Positions 1-9,440 of a DNA stretch of 48,943 bases are shown here, piece after piece; positions within the stretch are counted from its first letter, which is position 1, and each line of letters begins with the position of its first letter. The notes under the pieces were generated by a model that did not search any database, was not told the origin of the DNA, and saw only the letters and a program-made list of their open reading frames with translations. The translations under genes and the position numbers were made by a program. The DNA is from Halieaceae bacterium (GTDB lineage: Bacteria > Pseudomonadota > Gammaproteobacteria > Pseudomonadales > Halieaceae). Location of the stretch: NCBI GenBank assembly GCA_902613175.1, contig CACMGJ010000015.1:1-48943 (forward strand), in the 5' to 3' direction.

Positions 1-636
1 CTGGCTCTTGCCGGTGCTCGGTTGGAGCGGGAGTCGTTGGTGGATGCCATCATCGAGAGTGGTTTATGGCAGCTACTCGATGGCGTGAAGCTACCAAGAT
101 CGCAAGATGAGTTTGCGTCTGTTCAACGCACCGTTACTGCACAGTGGGTGCCGCATGTACTGGAGATGGGGAACCACTTGGCGCAAGCGATTAAGGTCGC
201 GTCTGACACGTGGACTGTACTCTCGCGTTACAGTGCGAACGAATACGCTGAGGCGCGGGCAGATATGGAGCAGCAATTGCAGATGCTCTTCAGTCCGAAA
301 AGCCTTATCGAGACCCCCTCAGAGTGGATAACCTATTACCCGCGATACCTAAAGGCGATTGCAAATCGTGCCGAGCGTCTACCAGCGCAGGGCGGTAAGG
401 ACGATAAGTCCATGGCGATGTTGTTGCCGCAAGTCCAGCGATTGAATGATGGCAAGAAACGGTATCCCGGGCTGGACGTTCTGTGTCCCGAGGCAGTTCG
501 CTTTCGCTGGATGCTAGAGGAGTTTCGCGTGTCGTTATTCGCTCAGCAGCTGGGTACGAAATTACCCGTCTCGGCAAAGCGCCTTGATCATCAGTGGCAA
601 TCTGTTGAGGGGTGGATGACAAATAATCCGCGTTGA
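1..636 (+). CDS. hrpA: ATP-dependent RNA helicase HrpA, C-terminal fragment
   Basis: This is the last 211 codons of a DEAH-box RNA helicase; the frame is open to the window edge, so the gene is cut by the window rather than broken. What remains is the C-terminal DUF3418-type region of HrpA. The closing segment RFRWMLEEFRVSLFAQQLGT followed by a KRLDHQW motif is typical of the very end of HrpA in proteobacteria. The helicase motifs would lie upstream of base 1. HrpA acts on RNA and has been linked to ribosome rescue. The TGA stop at 634-636 lies just before mlaA, whose frame is already open at this point, suggesting close coupling. Family assignment is by recalled similarity of the tail only. 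Confidence 0.85.
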   Translation: MALAGARLERESLVDAIIESGLWQLLDGVKLPRSQDEFASVQRTVTAQWVPHVLEMGNHLAQAIKVASDTWTVLSRYSANEYAEARADMEQQLQMLFSPKSLIETPSEWITYYPRYLKAIANRAERLPAQGGKDDKSMAMLLPQVQRLNDGKKRYPGLDVLCPEAVRFRWMLEEFRVSLFAQQLGTKLPVSAKRLDHQWQSVEGWMTNNPR

Positions 637-686
637 TATTCCTACTTTTTGTTAAAGTCGTGCCACGTGCAAAAGAGAAACACAGC

Positions 687-1412
687 GTGTCACCAGCATC
701 TAATTTTGTAATATCGGTAGTTGTAGCGATCTGGCTAGCGATTGCAGTGGCGCCTGCCATGGCGAATGACGACCCCTTGGAGCCACTCAATCGCGAGATT
801 CTCGAGTTCAACGACGCCGCTGATGCAGCGATCCTAAGGCCAATTGCGGTTGCCTACGACGAAACGATCCCCAGGCCTATCCGGCGCGGATTGATGAATG
901 CCTACGATAACCTGACCGATGTGAACGCAGCGGTGAACGCCTTGCTGCAAGGTAGACCTGGCTCTGCCGTGAAGAACACCGGGCGCGTGTTGCTCAATAC
1001 AACGTTTGGTCTACTGGGCGTCATCGATGTCGCCAGTGACATGGGGATTGAACCTTACGAGACCGACTTCGGTCATACCCTTGCTCGCTGGGGTGCGCCG
1101 GAGGGACCCTATGTCATGGTGCCATTTCTCGGGCCTCGAACATTCCGATCGGGTATTGGCGATATCACCGATAGCTTTATGTCAGCCAACGACTACATAT
1201 TTGACGATGATTCGGTGACCTGGGGATCAAGAGGTTGGCGGGCGCTAGAGTACCGAGCGGACCTTCTGGATGCCGAGGATCTCATCACGGGTGATCGCTA
1301 TGTCTTCATTCGCGACGCTTACCTACAGAACCGCGAGGCATTGGTGAATGACGGTGTGGTTGAAGATACGTTTTCTGACTTCGAAGAAGATGAGTGGGAC
1401 GAGGATTTTTAA
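687..1412 (+). CDS. mlaA: MlaA (VacJ)-type phospholipid-asymmetry protein
   Basis: MlaA is the outer-membrane component of the Mla pathway, which removes misplaced phospholipids from the outer leaflet. The mature N-terminus carries the family hallmark DPLEPLNR, followed by the conserved body with YETDFGHTLARWG and GPYVMVPFLGP motifs. The frame is open back to a TTG at 633 that overlaps the hrpA stop. I prefer GTG 687, because AAGAGA lies 8 bases upstream and the product then begins with a compact signal peptide ending in AMA before NDD. Unlike the classical lipoprotein, no lipobox Cys is present at the signal-peptide end, so this copy may be a soluble or peripherally anchored variant. The tail is unusually acidic (Asp/Glu-rich). 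It converges with dusA with overlapping stop codons. Confidence 0.88.
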   Translation: MSPASNFVISVVVAIWLAIAVAPAMANDDPLEPLNREILEFNDAADAAILRPIAVAYDETIPRPIRRGLMNAYDNLTDVNAAVNALLQGRPGSAVKNTGRVLLNTTFGLLGVIDVASDMGIEPYETDFGHTLARWGAPEGPYVMVPFLGPRTFRSGIGDITDSFMSANDYIFDDDSVTWGSRGWRALEYRADLLDAEDLITGDRYVFIRDAYLQNREALVNDGVVEDTFSDFEEDEWDEDF

Positions 1413-2422
1413 GCGCTGCGACGAGCGAGTAGCGCCTCGGTAGCATCCACCGCTTCTTTGAAGAGTGCGGCATCCGCTCCCACTTTGTGCATACCTTCAC
1501 TCAGCAGTCTGCGAAATAACTTTCCACCTGGCCGGCGCTGATACAAGCCCAGCACATGACGAAGAACATGGTTCACACGGCCGCCTTGAGCAAGGACAGT
1601 CTCCAAGTAGGGTATCAATGCCAAAGCGACATCGTAGCGAGACATATCCCGCTCGGTGTGACCAAACAGCTGAGTGTCTACTTGAGATAACAACCAGGGG
1701 TTCTGATAGGGCTCTCGCCCTAGCATGACGCCATCCACATGATTGAGATGCGCCTGACAGTCATCAAGCGAAGTAATGCCCCCGTTTATCACAATGGTCA
1801 GGTTGGGGAAGTCGCGTTTTAGCTGGTACACCCACTCGTATCTCAGCGGTGGGACTTCTCTATTTTCTTTTGGCGATAGCCCCTGCAACCAGGCGTTGCG
1901 TGCGTGCGCTATGAAGACATCACTACCGCCCTGAGTTACGGTGCCGACAAAATCGCGGACAATGTCGTAGCTGTTGTCATCATCAATGCCCAGCCTGTGT
2001 TTGACGGTTACCGGCAACTCGACGGCCTCATTCATTGCGGCAACGCAGTCGCGAACGAGCTCGGGCTCACGCATCAAGCAGGCACCAAAGGCACCGTTCT
2101 GAACGCGATCTGACGGGCATCCGCAGTTGAGATTGATCTCATCGTAGCCATAGCTCGCACCCATTTTGGCTGCGACGGCAAGGTCGGCTGGGATTGACCC
2201 ACCTAATTGCAGGGCAACCGGATGTTCTTCCTCGTTGAATCTAAGGTGCCTGTCGCTGTCACCATGAATTAACGCACCTGTGGTGACCATTTCGGTGTAA
2301 ACGCGGGTATGCCGAGTCATGAGGCGCCAAAAATACCGGCAGTGCCGGTCGCTCCAGTCCATGCAGGGCGCTGTACTAAAACGCCATGGGCTGTTTATCT
2401 TTGGCTTGCTCGAATCATTCAT
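1409..2422 (-). CDS. dusA: tRNA-dihydrouridine(20/20a) synthase DusA
   Basis: This flavoprotein reduces uridines 20 and 20a in the tRNA D-loop to dihydrouridine using NADPH. It is a 337-residue TIM-barrel protein, normal for DusA. The signature NLNCGCPSDRVQNGAFGACL is near residues 98-116, and the catalytic acid Cys is expected at about residue 115 in GAFGAC. FMN-contacting TVKHRLGIDD and INGGI motifs follow. The DusA-type reading of VYTEMVTTGALIHGD and QLGGS supports DusA over DusB or DusC. The last bases overlap the end of mlaA (convergent, both stops TAA). About 130 bases of non-coding sequence separate its start from the divergent phosphatase gene. Confidence 0.93.
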   Translation of the reverse strand: MNDSSKPKINSPWRFSTAPCMDWSDRHCRYFWRLMTRHTRVYTEMVTTGALIHGDSDRHLRFNEEEHPVALQLGGSIPADLAVAAKMGASYGYDEINLNCGCPSDRVQNGAFGACLMREPELVRDCVAAMNEAVELPVTVKHRLGIDDDNSYDIVRDFVGTVTQGGSDVFIAHARNAWLQGLSPKENREVPPLRYEWVYQLKRDFPNLTIVINGGITSLDDCQAHLNHVDGVMLGREPYQNPWLLSQVDTQLFGHTERDMSRYDVALALIPYLETVLAQGGRVNHVLRHVLGLYQRRPGGKLFRRLLSEGMHKVGADAALFKEAVDATEALLARRSA

Positions 2423-2555
2423 TACGATATTGTCGCATAGTGAGCGTTGGACAGATTAGCCTCTTTTCAAAGCAACAATAACGAAACAAATCATTCATCA
2501 ATGCTTAGTCGGGTGCCCTGACACTTCGGCGATACAGTCAGAGAGTGTAATCATC

Positions 2556-4190
2556 ATGAAGTTGGATCGAAGACAAATACTCAAGGGGCTTGGCTTGGGT
2601 GCCGGAGCCTTAAGTGTGCGAAGCGTGGCGGCTGACAGTGGTTCAGTGTCAGGCTTTACTCACGGTGTTGCGTCAGGAGACCCACTGGCTGATCGCGTGA
2701 TTATCTGGTCAAGGTATGTCCCTGTGACTGGTAGCGACCGCGTCGATAATATTATTTGGCAAGTAGCGTACGATCGCTCCTTCGGTGACATTGCTGCGAG
2801 TGGCGTCACAAAAACGTCTGCGGAGCGAGACTTCACCATCAAGGTTGATGCCACAGGTTTGAAGCCCGGTCGCCGGTTCTTCTATCGCTTTGTGGTCAAT
2901 GGACAACGCTCTGATATCGGAAGCACTAAAACGTTACCTAAAGGCGCTGTTGGACAATTCCGCATGGGCGTCGCGTCCTGTTCAAATTACCCACAAGGTT
3001 ACTTTCACGCCTATGACGATATCGCAAAGAGCGACCTTGACGTGGTGCTTCACCTTGGTGACTACCTTTATGAATACGCCCGGGGCCGCTACGCAAACCC
3101 GATTGCAGAAGATACGCTCGGACGCGCTGTAACACCCGTCAACGAGATTGTATCGCTCGCTGACTATAGAGAGCGATATGCGGTCTACCGTTCAGATAGG
3201 GACCTACAAGCCGCTCATGCAGCGCATCCATGGATCTGTGTTTGGGATGATCACGAATTGACCAATAACACCTGGAAAGAGGGTGCGGAAAATCACAACG
3301 AAGGTGAGGGTGATTTTGACGAGCGCATCGCGACTGCACGCAAGGTGTATCACGAGTGGATGCCCATTCGAACGGCGGCGCAAACCGATCAGGCACCCAT
3401 CTATCGCGCCTTTGAGATAGGGCAGTTGGCAGATCTGATCATGTTGGATACGCGACTTCACGGCCGTGACGAGCAGTTTATCTACCAGCGTGACCTTGAG
3501 AAATTCGGGGGCGCACAGGCCTTTGTTAAAGAGCAGCTCATGAATCCTGAGCGGACAATTCTTGGCGCAGATCAGGAGAATTGGCTGGGTTCGCAATTGG
3601 CAGTGAGCCATGATCGCGGCAGTGTCTGGCAAGTCATTGGTCAGCAGGTGTTGATGGGTAAGCTCACCACGCCGTTGATCCCTCAGGACACCATCGACAA
3701 GATGGAGCTGCCCGAGCGATACAGCCAGCGGCTGCAGGGGCTTCAACAAATTGCCCAGGCGAAGCTCCCCTTGAACCTCGATGCTTGGGACGGTTACCCT
3801 GCCTGTCGTGAGCGTATTCATGGCCTATTCACGGAGTTTGCCAAAAATCCGGTAGTTCTTGCCGGCGATACGCACAATGCCTGGGCGTTCAATATGCGCA
3901 ATGGCTCAGGCTATGCCGTGGGGGTGGAAATAGGTACACCTGGCGTCACCAGTCCGGGAATGGAGGCTTATTTGCCGGCACCGCCAGAGATGATGCGTGA
4001 GGCATTACTCAGTAGCAGCGCTGAGTTACACGATCTAGATACATCCCGACGTGGCTGGACAGTCGTTGAGTTCACACCGGAGCAAGTGACCTCTACCTGG
4101 CGTTTTGTATCGACCATTCTTGAGAGTAAGTACTCCGTCGCGGAGAGCACGCCGATTGTTTGTAAGGCCGGTGATAGGGCATTCAGCTGA
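2556..4190 (+). CDS. phoD: PhoD-family alkaline phosphatase/phosphodiesterase, Tat-exported
   Basis: A 544-residue secreted phosphatase of the PhoD family, which hydrolyses phosphomonoesters and diesters in the periplasm using Fe and Ca. The N-terminus is a twin-arginine (Tat) signal, DRRQILKGLGLGAGAL, consistent with export of a folded metalloenzyme. PhoD metal-binding motifs are visible: HLGDYLYEY near residue 166, WDDHE near 230 and AGDTHNAW near 437. An N-terminal fibronectin-like segment (FTHGVASGDPLADRVIIWSR) precedes the catalytic part, as usual for the family. The gene stands alone; no Pho box was recognised. Its TGA stop forms the first bases of a hairpin shared with the convergent opp operon. 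A phosphate-scavenging role fits a marine lifestyle (inference). Confidence 0.92.
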   Translation: MKLDRRQILKGLGLGAGALSVRSVAADSGSVSGFTHGVASGDPLADRVIIWSRYVPVTGSDRVDNIIWQVAYDRSFGDIAASGVTKTSAERDFTIKVDATGLKPGRRFFYRFVVNGQRSDIGSTKTLPKGAVGQFRMGVASCSNYPQGYFHAYDDIAKSDLDVVLHLGDYLYEYARGRYANPIAEDTLGRAVTPVNEIVSLADYRERYAVYRSDRDLQAAHAAHPWICVWDDHELTNNTWKEGAENHNEGEGDFDERIATARKVYHEWMPIRTAAQTDQAPIYRAFEIGQLADLIMLDTRLHGRDEQFIYQRDLEKFGGAQAFVKEQLMNPERTILGADQENWLGSQLAVSHDRGSVWQVIGQQVLMGKLTTPLIPQDTIDKMELPERYSQRLQGLQQIAQAKLPLNLDAWDGYPACRERIHGLFTEFAKNPVVLAGDTHNAWAFNMRNGSGYAVGVEIGTPGVTSPGMEAYLPAPPEMMREALLSSSAELHDLDTSRRGWTVVEFTPEQVTSTWRFVSTILESKYSVAESTPIVCKAGDRAFS

Positions 4191-4207
4191 GCCACCAGGG
4201 TGGCTCA
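4188..4207. terminator. Hairpin between phoD and the opp operon
   Basis: A perfect 8-bp stem, TGAGCCAC/GTGGCTCA, with a CAGG loop. It starts on the phoD stop codon and sits 13 bases past the end of the convergent opp ATPase gene. There is no T-tract on either side, so it may be a bidirectional hairpin that stabilises both mRNA ends rather than a classical intrinsic terminator. Confidence 0.5.
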
Positions 4208-4219
4208 ATCAGGTGGTTG

Positions 4220-5806
4220 CTAAGCAGCAGATTTCCCTGGTATCGCGGCCAACAAGCGCTGGGTGTAGTCGCTTTGAGGCGAGTTGAATACGTTGCTCGT
4301 GTTACCCACTTCCTCGAGTTTTCCGCGATACAGCACCGCTACACGGTCCGCAATTTGCCGAATCACAGCCAGATCGTGCGAGACAAAGAGCATGGTGAGA
4401 CCGCACTCGTCCTTCAGGTCTTTCAGTAGATCCAGAATCTGCGCCTGAATGGTGACGTCGAGTGCCGAAACGGGTTCGTCTGCAACAATGAACTCCGGCT
4501 TTGTCGCCAGAGCTCTGCCAATGGCAATACGCTGTCGCTGACCGCCCGAGAATTCGTGAGGATATTTCTTGGCAAAACCGCGCGCCAGACCTACGTTGTC
4601 CATGAGTTCTCTGATGGCGGCATCAAGACCCGCACGAGCAACAATCTTGTGGAGCAATAGCGGCTCAGTCAGCGTGTCATAAACCGTCATGCGAGGATTC
4701 AGTGATGCGTAGGGGTCCTGAAAAATCATCTGCATTCGGCGTCTAAGCGCTTTGAGATTATTGCGATCAAGTCCACCAACGTCGATTCCATCAAAGCTGA
4801 TCTGCCCATCGGTGATCGGTGTCAACCGCAGCAATGAACGGCCAAAGGTCGATTTGCCACTACCGGACTCTCCGACAAGCCCCAACACTTCGCCCCGCTG
4901 GATTGACAGCGATACATCGTCAACGGCCTTGACCGGCTCATCACTATTTTCAGAGGTGAAGTAGGTCTTGAGGTTGCTGGCTGTAATCAGCGTATCTCGC
5001 CCATTCTCGGGCTCGGGTGGCGCGCCGTTCGGAATAGCCGCTAGAAGTTTTTGCGTATAGGGGTGCTGTGCGTTGGTAAAGATGTCCGCGGGTGTACCTT
5101 GCTCAACGACCAATCCTTTCTCCATGACGACAATGTGATCAGCAATATCCGAAACCACAGCGAGGTCGTGGCTGATGAACAAAACGCCAATGTCGCGCTT
5201 TTCCTGCAGTGACTTAATCAAGCGAAGAATCTGCGCTTGAATAGTGACATCCAAGGCCGTAGTCGGCTCATCGGCAATCAGAAGTTTGGGCTCAGTTATG
5301 AGTGCCATGGCAATCATGACTCGCTGTCGCATGCCGCCAGAGAACTCGAACGGATAGGCGCGCATGGCCGCTTCCGGGTTTTGAATGCCCACTTCATCAA
5401 GCAGTTCTATTGCTCGCAGCGTCGCTGCCTCTTTGTTCGCCACACCGTGCACGAGAAGGGGCTCAACCAGTTGCTCGCCAATCCGCATATAGGGGTTGAG
5501 GCAGGTCATTGGGTCCTGAAAGATCATGGCGACATCCGAGCCTCGAATACTCCGAAGCTCTCGCTGCGATAATGCGAGCAGATCCCGTCCGTTGAACTCG
5601 GCGGTCCCTGAGTCAATTCTTCCCGGGGGCTGTGGTATCAGGCCTAAGAGTGCATAACAGGAGACCGATTTACCCGAACCACTTTCGCCGATGATGCCGG
5701 TGATGGACTTGGGTTCGACCGTGAAATTGACATTTTTGACGGCTTCTGTGGTCCCGTTCCGAGTAACAAAGCTGACGCTTAAATCATTAACGTTGAGCAG
5801 ACTCAT
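4220..5806 (-). CDS. Oligopeptide ABC transporter, fused double ATPase
   Basis: This 528-residue protein contains two complete ABC ATPase domains in tandem, equivalent to separate OppD and OppF (or DppD/DppF). Domain 1 has Walker A GESGSGKSVS, signature FSGGMRQRV and Walker B LLIADEP. Domain 2 has Walker A GESGSGKSTFG, signature FSGGQRQRIAIGRALA and FIVADEP. Both end with the oligopeptide-type C-terminal segment (QHPYTQKLLAAIP and QSDYTQRLLAAIP). Fused ATPases of this type are known from YejF and GsiA. It powers the permease encoded immediately upstream: only three bases separate its start from the oppC stop. It is the last gene of the opp operon. Confidence 0.93.
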   Translation of the reverse strand: MSLLNVNDLSVSFVTRNGTTEAVKNVNFTVEPKSITGIIGESGSGKSVSCYALLGLIPQPPGRIDSGTAEFNGRDLLALSQRELRSIRGSDVAMIFQDPMTCLNPYMRIGEQLVEPLLVHGVANKEAATLRAIELLDEVGIQNPEAAMRAYPFEFSGGMRQRVMIAMALITEPKLLIADEPTTALDVTIQAQILRLIKSLQEKRDIGVLFISHDLAVVSDIADHIVVMEKGLVVEQGTPADIFTNAQHPYTQKLLAAIPNGAPPEPENGRDTLITASNLKTYFTSENSDEPVKAVDDVSLSIQRGEVLGLVGESGSGKSTFGRSLLRLTPITDGQISFDGIDVGGLDRNNLKALRRRMQMIFQDPYASLNPRMTVYDTLTEPLLLHKIVARAGLDAAIRELMDNVGLARGFAKKYPHEFSGGQRQRIAIGRALATKPEFIVADEPVSALDVTIQAQILDLLKDLKDECGLTMLFVSHDLAVIRQIADRVAVLYRGKLEEVGNTSNVFNSPQSDYTQRLLAAIPGKSAA

Positions 5807-5809
5807 GGA

Positions 5810-6697
5810 TTAATCCTTAGAACCGCGAACATCGAGCGCGTCGCGAAGACCATCGCCCAGGAAGTTGAGAGAGAACAGCGTAATCGTCAGTGCCAAACCG
5901 GGGAAAATGAGTAGCCAGGGGTACTCCTCCATGGTTTCGGCGCCGTAGCTAATAAGCAGTCCCCAGCTGGTTTGTGGCGGCTGAATGCCGAGACCCAGGA
6001 AGCTTAGGAAGGCCTCCAACAACATCACGCTCGGAATCGTCAGTGTTGTATAGACAATGATTGGGCCAAGGGCGTTGGGGATGATGTGTTTGAGAATGAT
6101 GGCTGAGGGAGGGAGTCCCAACGATACAGCCGCTTCGACAAATTCCTGCTGACGTAAGGATTGCACCTGAGTCCGCATAATTCTCGCCATGGTCAGCCAC
6201 TCAACCGCACCAATTGCCAGGAAAAGGAGCAGGATGTTTCGGCCGAAGACTACCATCAGTAGGATGATGAAGATCATGAAGGGCAGGGCGTAGAGGATGT
6301 CGACAAAGCGCATCATGATTGAGTCGATACGGCCACCAACATAGCCTGCAACGGCTCCCCAAGTAACACCGATCACCAGTGCCACGGCTGTGGCGATAAA
6401 GCCAACCGCCAGTGAGATCCGGCCACCGTAGAGAATCTGGGTGAGCAGGTCTCTTCCAAAAATGTCGGTACCCAGCCAGTGCGCAGCGGAGGGTGGTGTG
6501 GCGCCAAGGTCCAGGTTTTGAGCCTCGTAACCGTAGGGTGCAATCCAGGGTGTCAAAATCGCTAGGACGACCATCATTGTAAGCACCACGCCACCAGTGA
6601 CTGCCGCACGATTCTTCTTAAGTCGAAGCCAAGCGTCGTGCCAGAGCGATGCGCCGTCCTCCGCCTCCACGAGAAGTGCCGTTTGTTCAGTATTCAT
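5810..6697 (-). CDS. oppC: Oligopeptide ABC transporter permease OppC
   Basis: Inner-membrane permease of the binding-protein-dependent peptide importer, about 295 residues. It has an N-terminal cytoplasmic stretch, a first membrane helix (AAVTGGVVLTMMVVLAILTP), an HWLGTDIFGRDLLTQILYG motif typical of OppC/DppC, and the EAA loop (EAAVSLGLPPSAIILKHIIP) that contacts the ATPase. The frame is open 15 codons further up, but the ATG at 6697 is chosen because AAGGAGG lies six bases upstream and this ATG overlaps the oppB stop (TAATG), indicating translational coupling. It pairs with OppB to form the channel. Confidence 0.94.
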   Translation of the reverse strand: MNTEQTALLVEAEDGASLWHDAWLRLKKNRAAVTGGVVLTMMVVLAILTPWIAPYGYEAQNLDLGATPPSAAHWLGTDIFGRDLLTQILYGGRISLAVGFIATAVALVIGVTWGAVAGYVGGRIDSIMMRFVDILYALPFMIFIILLMVVFGRNILLLFLAIGAVEWLTMARIMRTQVQSLRQQEFVEAAVSLGLPPSAIILKHIIPNALGPIIVYTTLTIPSVMLLEAFLSFLGLGIQPPQTSWGLLISYGAETMEEYPWLLIFPGLALTITLFSLNFLGDGLRDALDVRGSKD

Positions 6698-7632
6698 TAG
6701 GCACCTCCTTTGAACTGCGCTCGCAGACGCGGATTTAGCCACGCAGCGATCACGTCACTGATGAGGTTAAAGAAGACGATCAATGTGGAGAGGAACACCG
6801 TTGTACCAAGGATCATCGTGTAGTCGCGGTTAAACGCGGCCTGAACGTAGAACCGACCCAGTCCCGGTATTTGAAAGATCGTCTCTACAACGAATGAGCC
6901 CGCGAGCAAGCCAGCAAAGGCCGGCCCTAAAAATGCGATGACAGGAATGAGACCACCGCGCAGCGCATGTTGAATCACGACTCGCCACTCAGGAAGTCCT
7001 TTGGCTCGGGCTGTCCTTATATAGTCCTGCGACAAGATTTCGAGCATTCCAGCTCGGCTGAGACGTGCTATGTAAGCCGCATAGGCGCTACCCAACGTAA
7101 TCGATGGCAGTATCTTGTCTCCGGGGAGGTCTCCCCAGCCAGCTATGGGCAACCAATCGAGATAGATACCGAAAATGAGGAGCAGCAAAGGCCCTAGCAG
7201 GAAGGACGGCATACAGATACCAATCATGGCCATCCCCATGGGTATGTAGTCTTGCCGTGTATTGGGCCTTAGTGCGGCGAACACGCCGGCCAGAACGCCA
7301 ATCAGAAGCGCAAAACTCAGGGCGTAAAGGCCCAGCTCAGCGGTAACCGGGAGCCCGCTACCCAAAATTTCGTTGACGCTTCGCCCCGGGTATTTGAACG
7401 AGGGACCCAGATTGCCATTACTCAGGTCACCTAGATACGCGATGTATTGCTCATGGAGCGGCAAATCGAGTTTGTACTGTGCCTCGAGCGCACGCTTCAC
7501 CTCGGGGAGCACCGCTTTCTCACTGTCGAATGGACCACCGGGTGCGGAGCGCACAAGAAAGAACGTTGCCGTAATTACGACGAAGATGACTGGGATTGCC
7601 TGCAGCAGTCGCCAAAAGATAAATCTCAGCAC
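6697..7632 (-). CDS. oppB: Oligopeptide ABC transporter permease OppB
   Basis: First permease subunit of the peptide importer, about 311 residues. The N-terminus FIFWRLLQAIPVIFVVITAT is the usual first helix of OppB/DppB. It is followed by the periplasmic loop with APGGPFDSE and the EAA motif region (DYIRTARAKGLPEWRVVIQH). The longest frame begins with ATG 7650, which overlaps the end of oppA. I prefer GTG 7632: the sequence GGGGAGG ends about nine bases before it, and it starts one base after the oppA stop. The C-terminus overlaps the oppC start. Substrate is inferred to be short peptides from family similarity. Confidence 0.93.
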   Translation of the reverse strand: MLRFIFWRLLQAIPVIFVVITATFFLVRSAPGGPFDSEKAVLPEVKRALEAQYKLDLPLHEQYIAYLGDLSNGNLGPSFKYPGRSVNEILGSGLPVTAELGLYALSFALLIGVLAGVFAALRPNTRQDYIPMGMAMIGICMPSFLLGPLLLLIFGIYLDWLPIAGWGDLPGDKILPSITLGSAYAAYIARLSRAGMLEILSQDYIRTARAKGLPEWRVVIQHALRGGLIPVIAFLGPAFAGLLAGSFVVETIFQIPGLGRFYVQAAFNRDYTMILGTTVFLSTLIVFFNLISDVIAAWLNPRLRAQFKGGA

Positions 7633-7633
7633 C

Positions 7634-9277
7634 TTAGTTTGCCTCCCCATGGAGACTGCGACCGGGGTGCAGTTTCACGTATTTCAAATTAAGTGAATCC
7701 ATCAGGTTGGGGTAAATGCCTTCAACGCTTGGATGTACTAGGTGCTTACTGGTGTAGGTGTAGATGGGGATGATGGGCATCTCGTTCATCATCATGGTTT
7801 CAGCCTTGTAGAACAGACCGTAGCGCTCATCACGTGTCTTAGCCTTTGGCGCAAAGTTGAGGATGATGTCGTCAAACTCGTCACTGGCATAGCCGGTGTT
7901 GTTGTTGCCACCGTCGGTGATAAACAGGTCCAAGAAATTGTTCGCATCAACATAGTCTCCAATCCAGCCGCGCCGCGCGACTTGGAAGTCTCGTTGCGAT
8001 ACCGAGTTGAGATACACCTTCCATTCCTGGTTGGAGATGGTGACGTCGATGTTGAGCTCTTTTTTCCACATCTGCTGAACAGCCACCGCAATTTTTCTGT
8101 GTGCTTCCTGCGTGTTGTAGATGATTTCTAGCCCGGGCCATCCCTCGCCATTGGGATAGCCTGCGTCCGCCAATAGCTCGCGGGCTTTTGCGGGGTCGTA
8201 GTCGAATAGTTTAGGTGGGTTGTAACCGAGCGTATCGGGCGGCGTGATGCTGTAGGCGGGAATGGCCGTTTCTTGCAGCACGGTTCGCGTCAGCGTGTCT
8301 CGGTCTAGCGCGTATGACAGCGCTCTCCGAACAAGCACGTTGTCCACGGGTGGTCTATCTGTGTTGACGAGGTAGTAGTAGGTTCCAAGGTAAGCAGCCT
8401 GAATATAGGTTGTATTGCCTTGCTTTCGGTATTCCGGAATCTTGTCCAACGGCACAACTTGCGTGTAATGCAGCTGCTCCGCGCGGAACATGCGCTCTTC
8501 GCTCACCACGTTCTCAGTCGGATAAAAATAGACACCGTTTAGGGCCACGTTGTCGCGATCCCAGTAATGCTCACTTTTCTTTATGATGATGCGTCGGTTG
8601 AGTGACCACTCATCGAGGGTAAACGCGCCGTTGCTGACGATATTGCCAACACGCGTCCACGGCGTGAATCGGTCAGTCATCTTTCCGTATTTGAGCAGTG
8701 TTTCAGGATGTACCGCGAAGCTACTGTAGTGATCCATCAACTGAAGAAAATAAGGGGTGGGCGCGTTCAGAGTGACCTGTAGCGTCAGATCGTCGAGCGC
8801 CTTGACACCCACTTGATCAAAGTCGGTGATTTCACGCTTGGAATAGGACTCTGAATTGACAATGGGGTAGAGCATGTAAGCGTAGAGAGAGCCGGTGTCT
8901 GGATGCAGCGCTCGGTTCCAAGACCAGACGTAGTCTGATGCGGTCATCGATTCCCCATTGCTCCATTTGGCTTCCGGGTTGATGTAAAAGGTATAGACCG
9001 TCCCGTCCTCCGAAATGTCCCACCGCTCGGCTACCCCAGGCTCGGGTTCAAGCGTGATGGGATTTTTGACCGCTAAACCTTCAAACAAGGCGCGGATGAT
9101 GTGGTTCTCGGGGACGCCCGTGACCACATGCGGGTCGAGACCCTGAGGCTCGGCTCCGTTACCGTAATGAAGGAAGCCGTCACGGTTTCCCGACTCCACA
9201 TTGCTCTCGCCACCGCCACAGGCGGTCAGCAGTGCCATCAGGACACTGGCAGGTATGATCGATTGAAAAAGGCGCAT
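7634..9277 (-). CDS. oppA: Oligopeptide-binding lipoprotein OppA (SBP family 5)
   Basis: Periplasmic peptide receptor that delivers oligopeptides to OppBC. The 547-residue product starts with a lipoprotein signal ending LLTAC, with Cys 20 as the lipidated residue followed by a GGG tract. The length and motifs are typical of OppA: an early GAEPQGLDPHVVTG segment, SNGESMTASDYVWSWNRALH, and VRRALSYALDRDTLT. In E. coli OppA is a free periplasmic protein, so lipid anchoring here is a difference, though common elsewhere. It is the first gene of the operon and should be most highly expressed. Its promoter would lie in the roughly 160 bases before divergent gltX; I cannot point to it confidently. Confidence 0.92.
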   Translation of the reverse strand: MRLFQSIIPASVLMALLTACGGGESNVESGNRDGFLHYGNGAEPQGLDPHVVTGVPENHIIRALFEGLAVKNPITLEPEPGVAERWDISEDGTVYTFYINPEAKWSNGESMTASDYVWSWNRALHPDTGSLYAYMLYPIVNSESYSKREITDFDQVGVKALDDLTLQVTLNAPTPYFLQLMDHYSSFAVHPETLLKYGKMTDRFTPWTRVGNIVSNGAFTLDEWSLNRRIIIKKSEHYWDRDNVALNGVYFYPTENVVSEERMFRAEQLHYTQVVPLDKIPEYRKQGNTTYIQAAYLGTYYYLVNTDRPPVDNVLVRRALSYALDRDTLTRTVLQETAIPAYSITPPDTLGYNPPKLFDYDPAKARELLADAGYPNGEGWPGLEIIYNTQEAHRKIAVAVQQMWKKELNIDVTISNQEWKVYLNSVSQRDFQVARRGWIGDYVDANNFLDLFITDGGNNNTGYASDEFDDIILNFAPKAKTRDERYGLFYKAETMMMNEMPIIPIYTYTSKHLVHPSVEGIYPNLMDSLNLKYVKLHPGRSLHGEAN

Positions 9278-9440
9278 GATTCTTCGTGCTCTCGGCTTTG
9301 ACGCATCCTATCCAATTTTCACTGCGCGGTGTATGCAAAGTACCGAATAGTAACGCTTAAAAGCTAAGTTTCTGACGCTGTCCCAACCCGTACTCTGGTA
9401 AACTGCGGGCCTCGAATGAGTTGGCACACAAGAGTATCCA

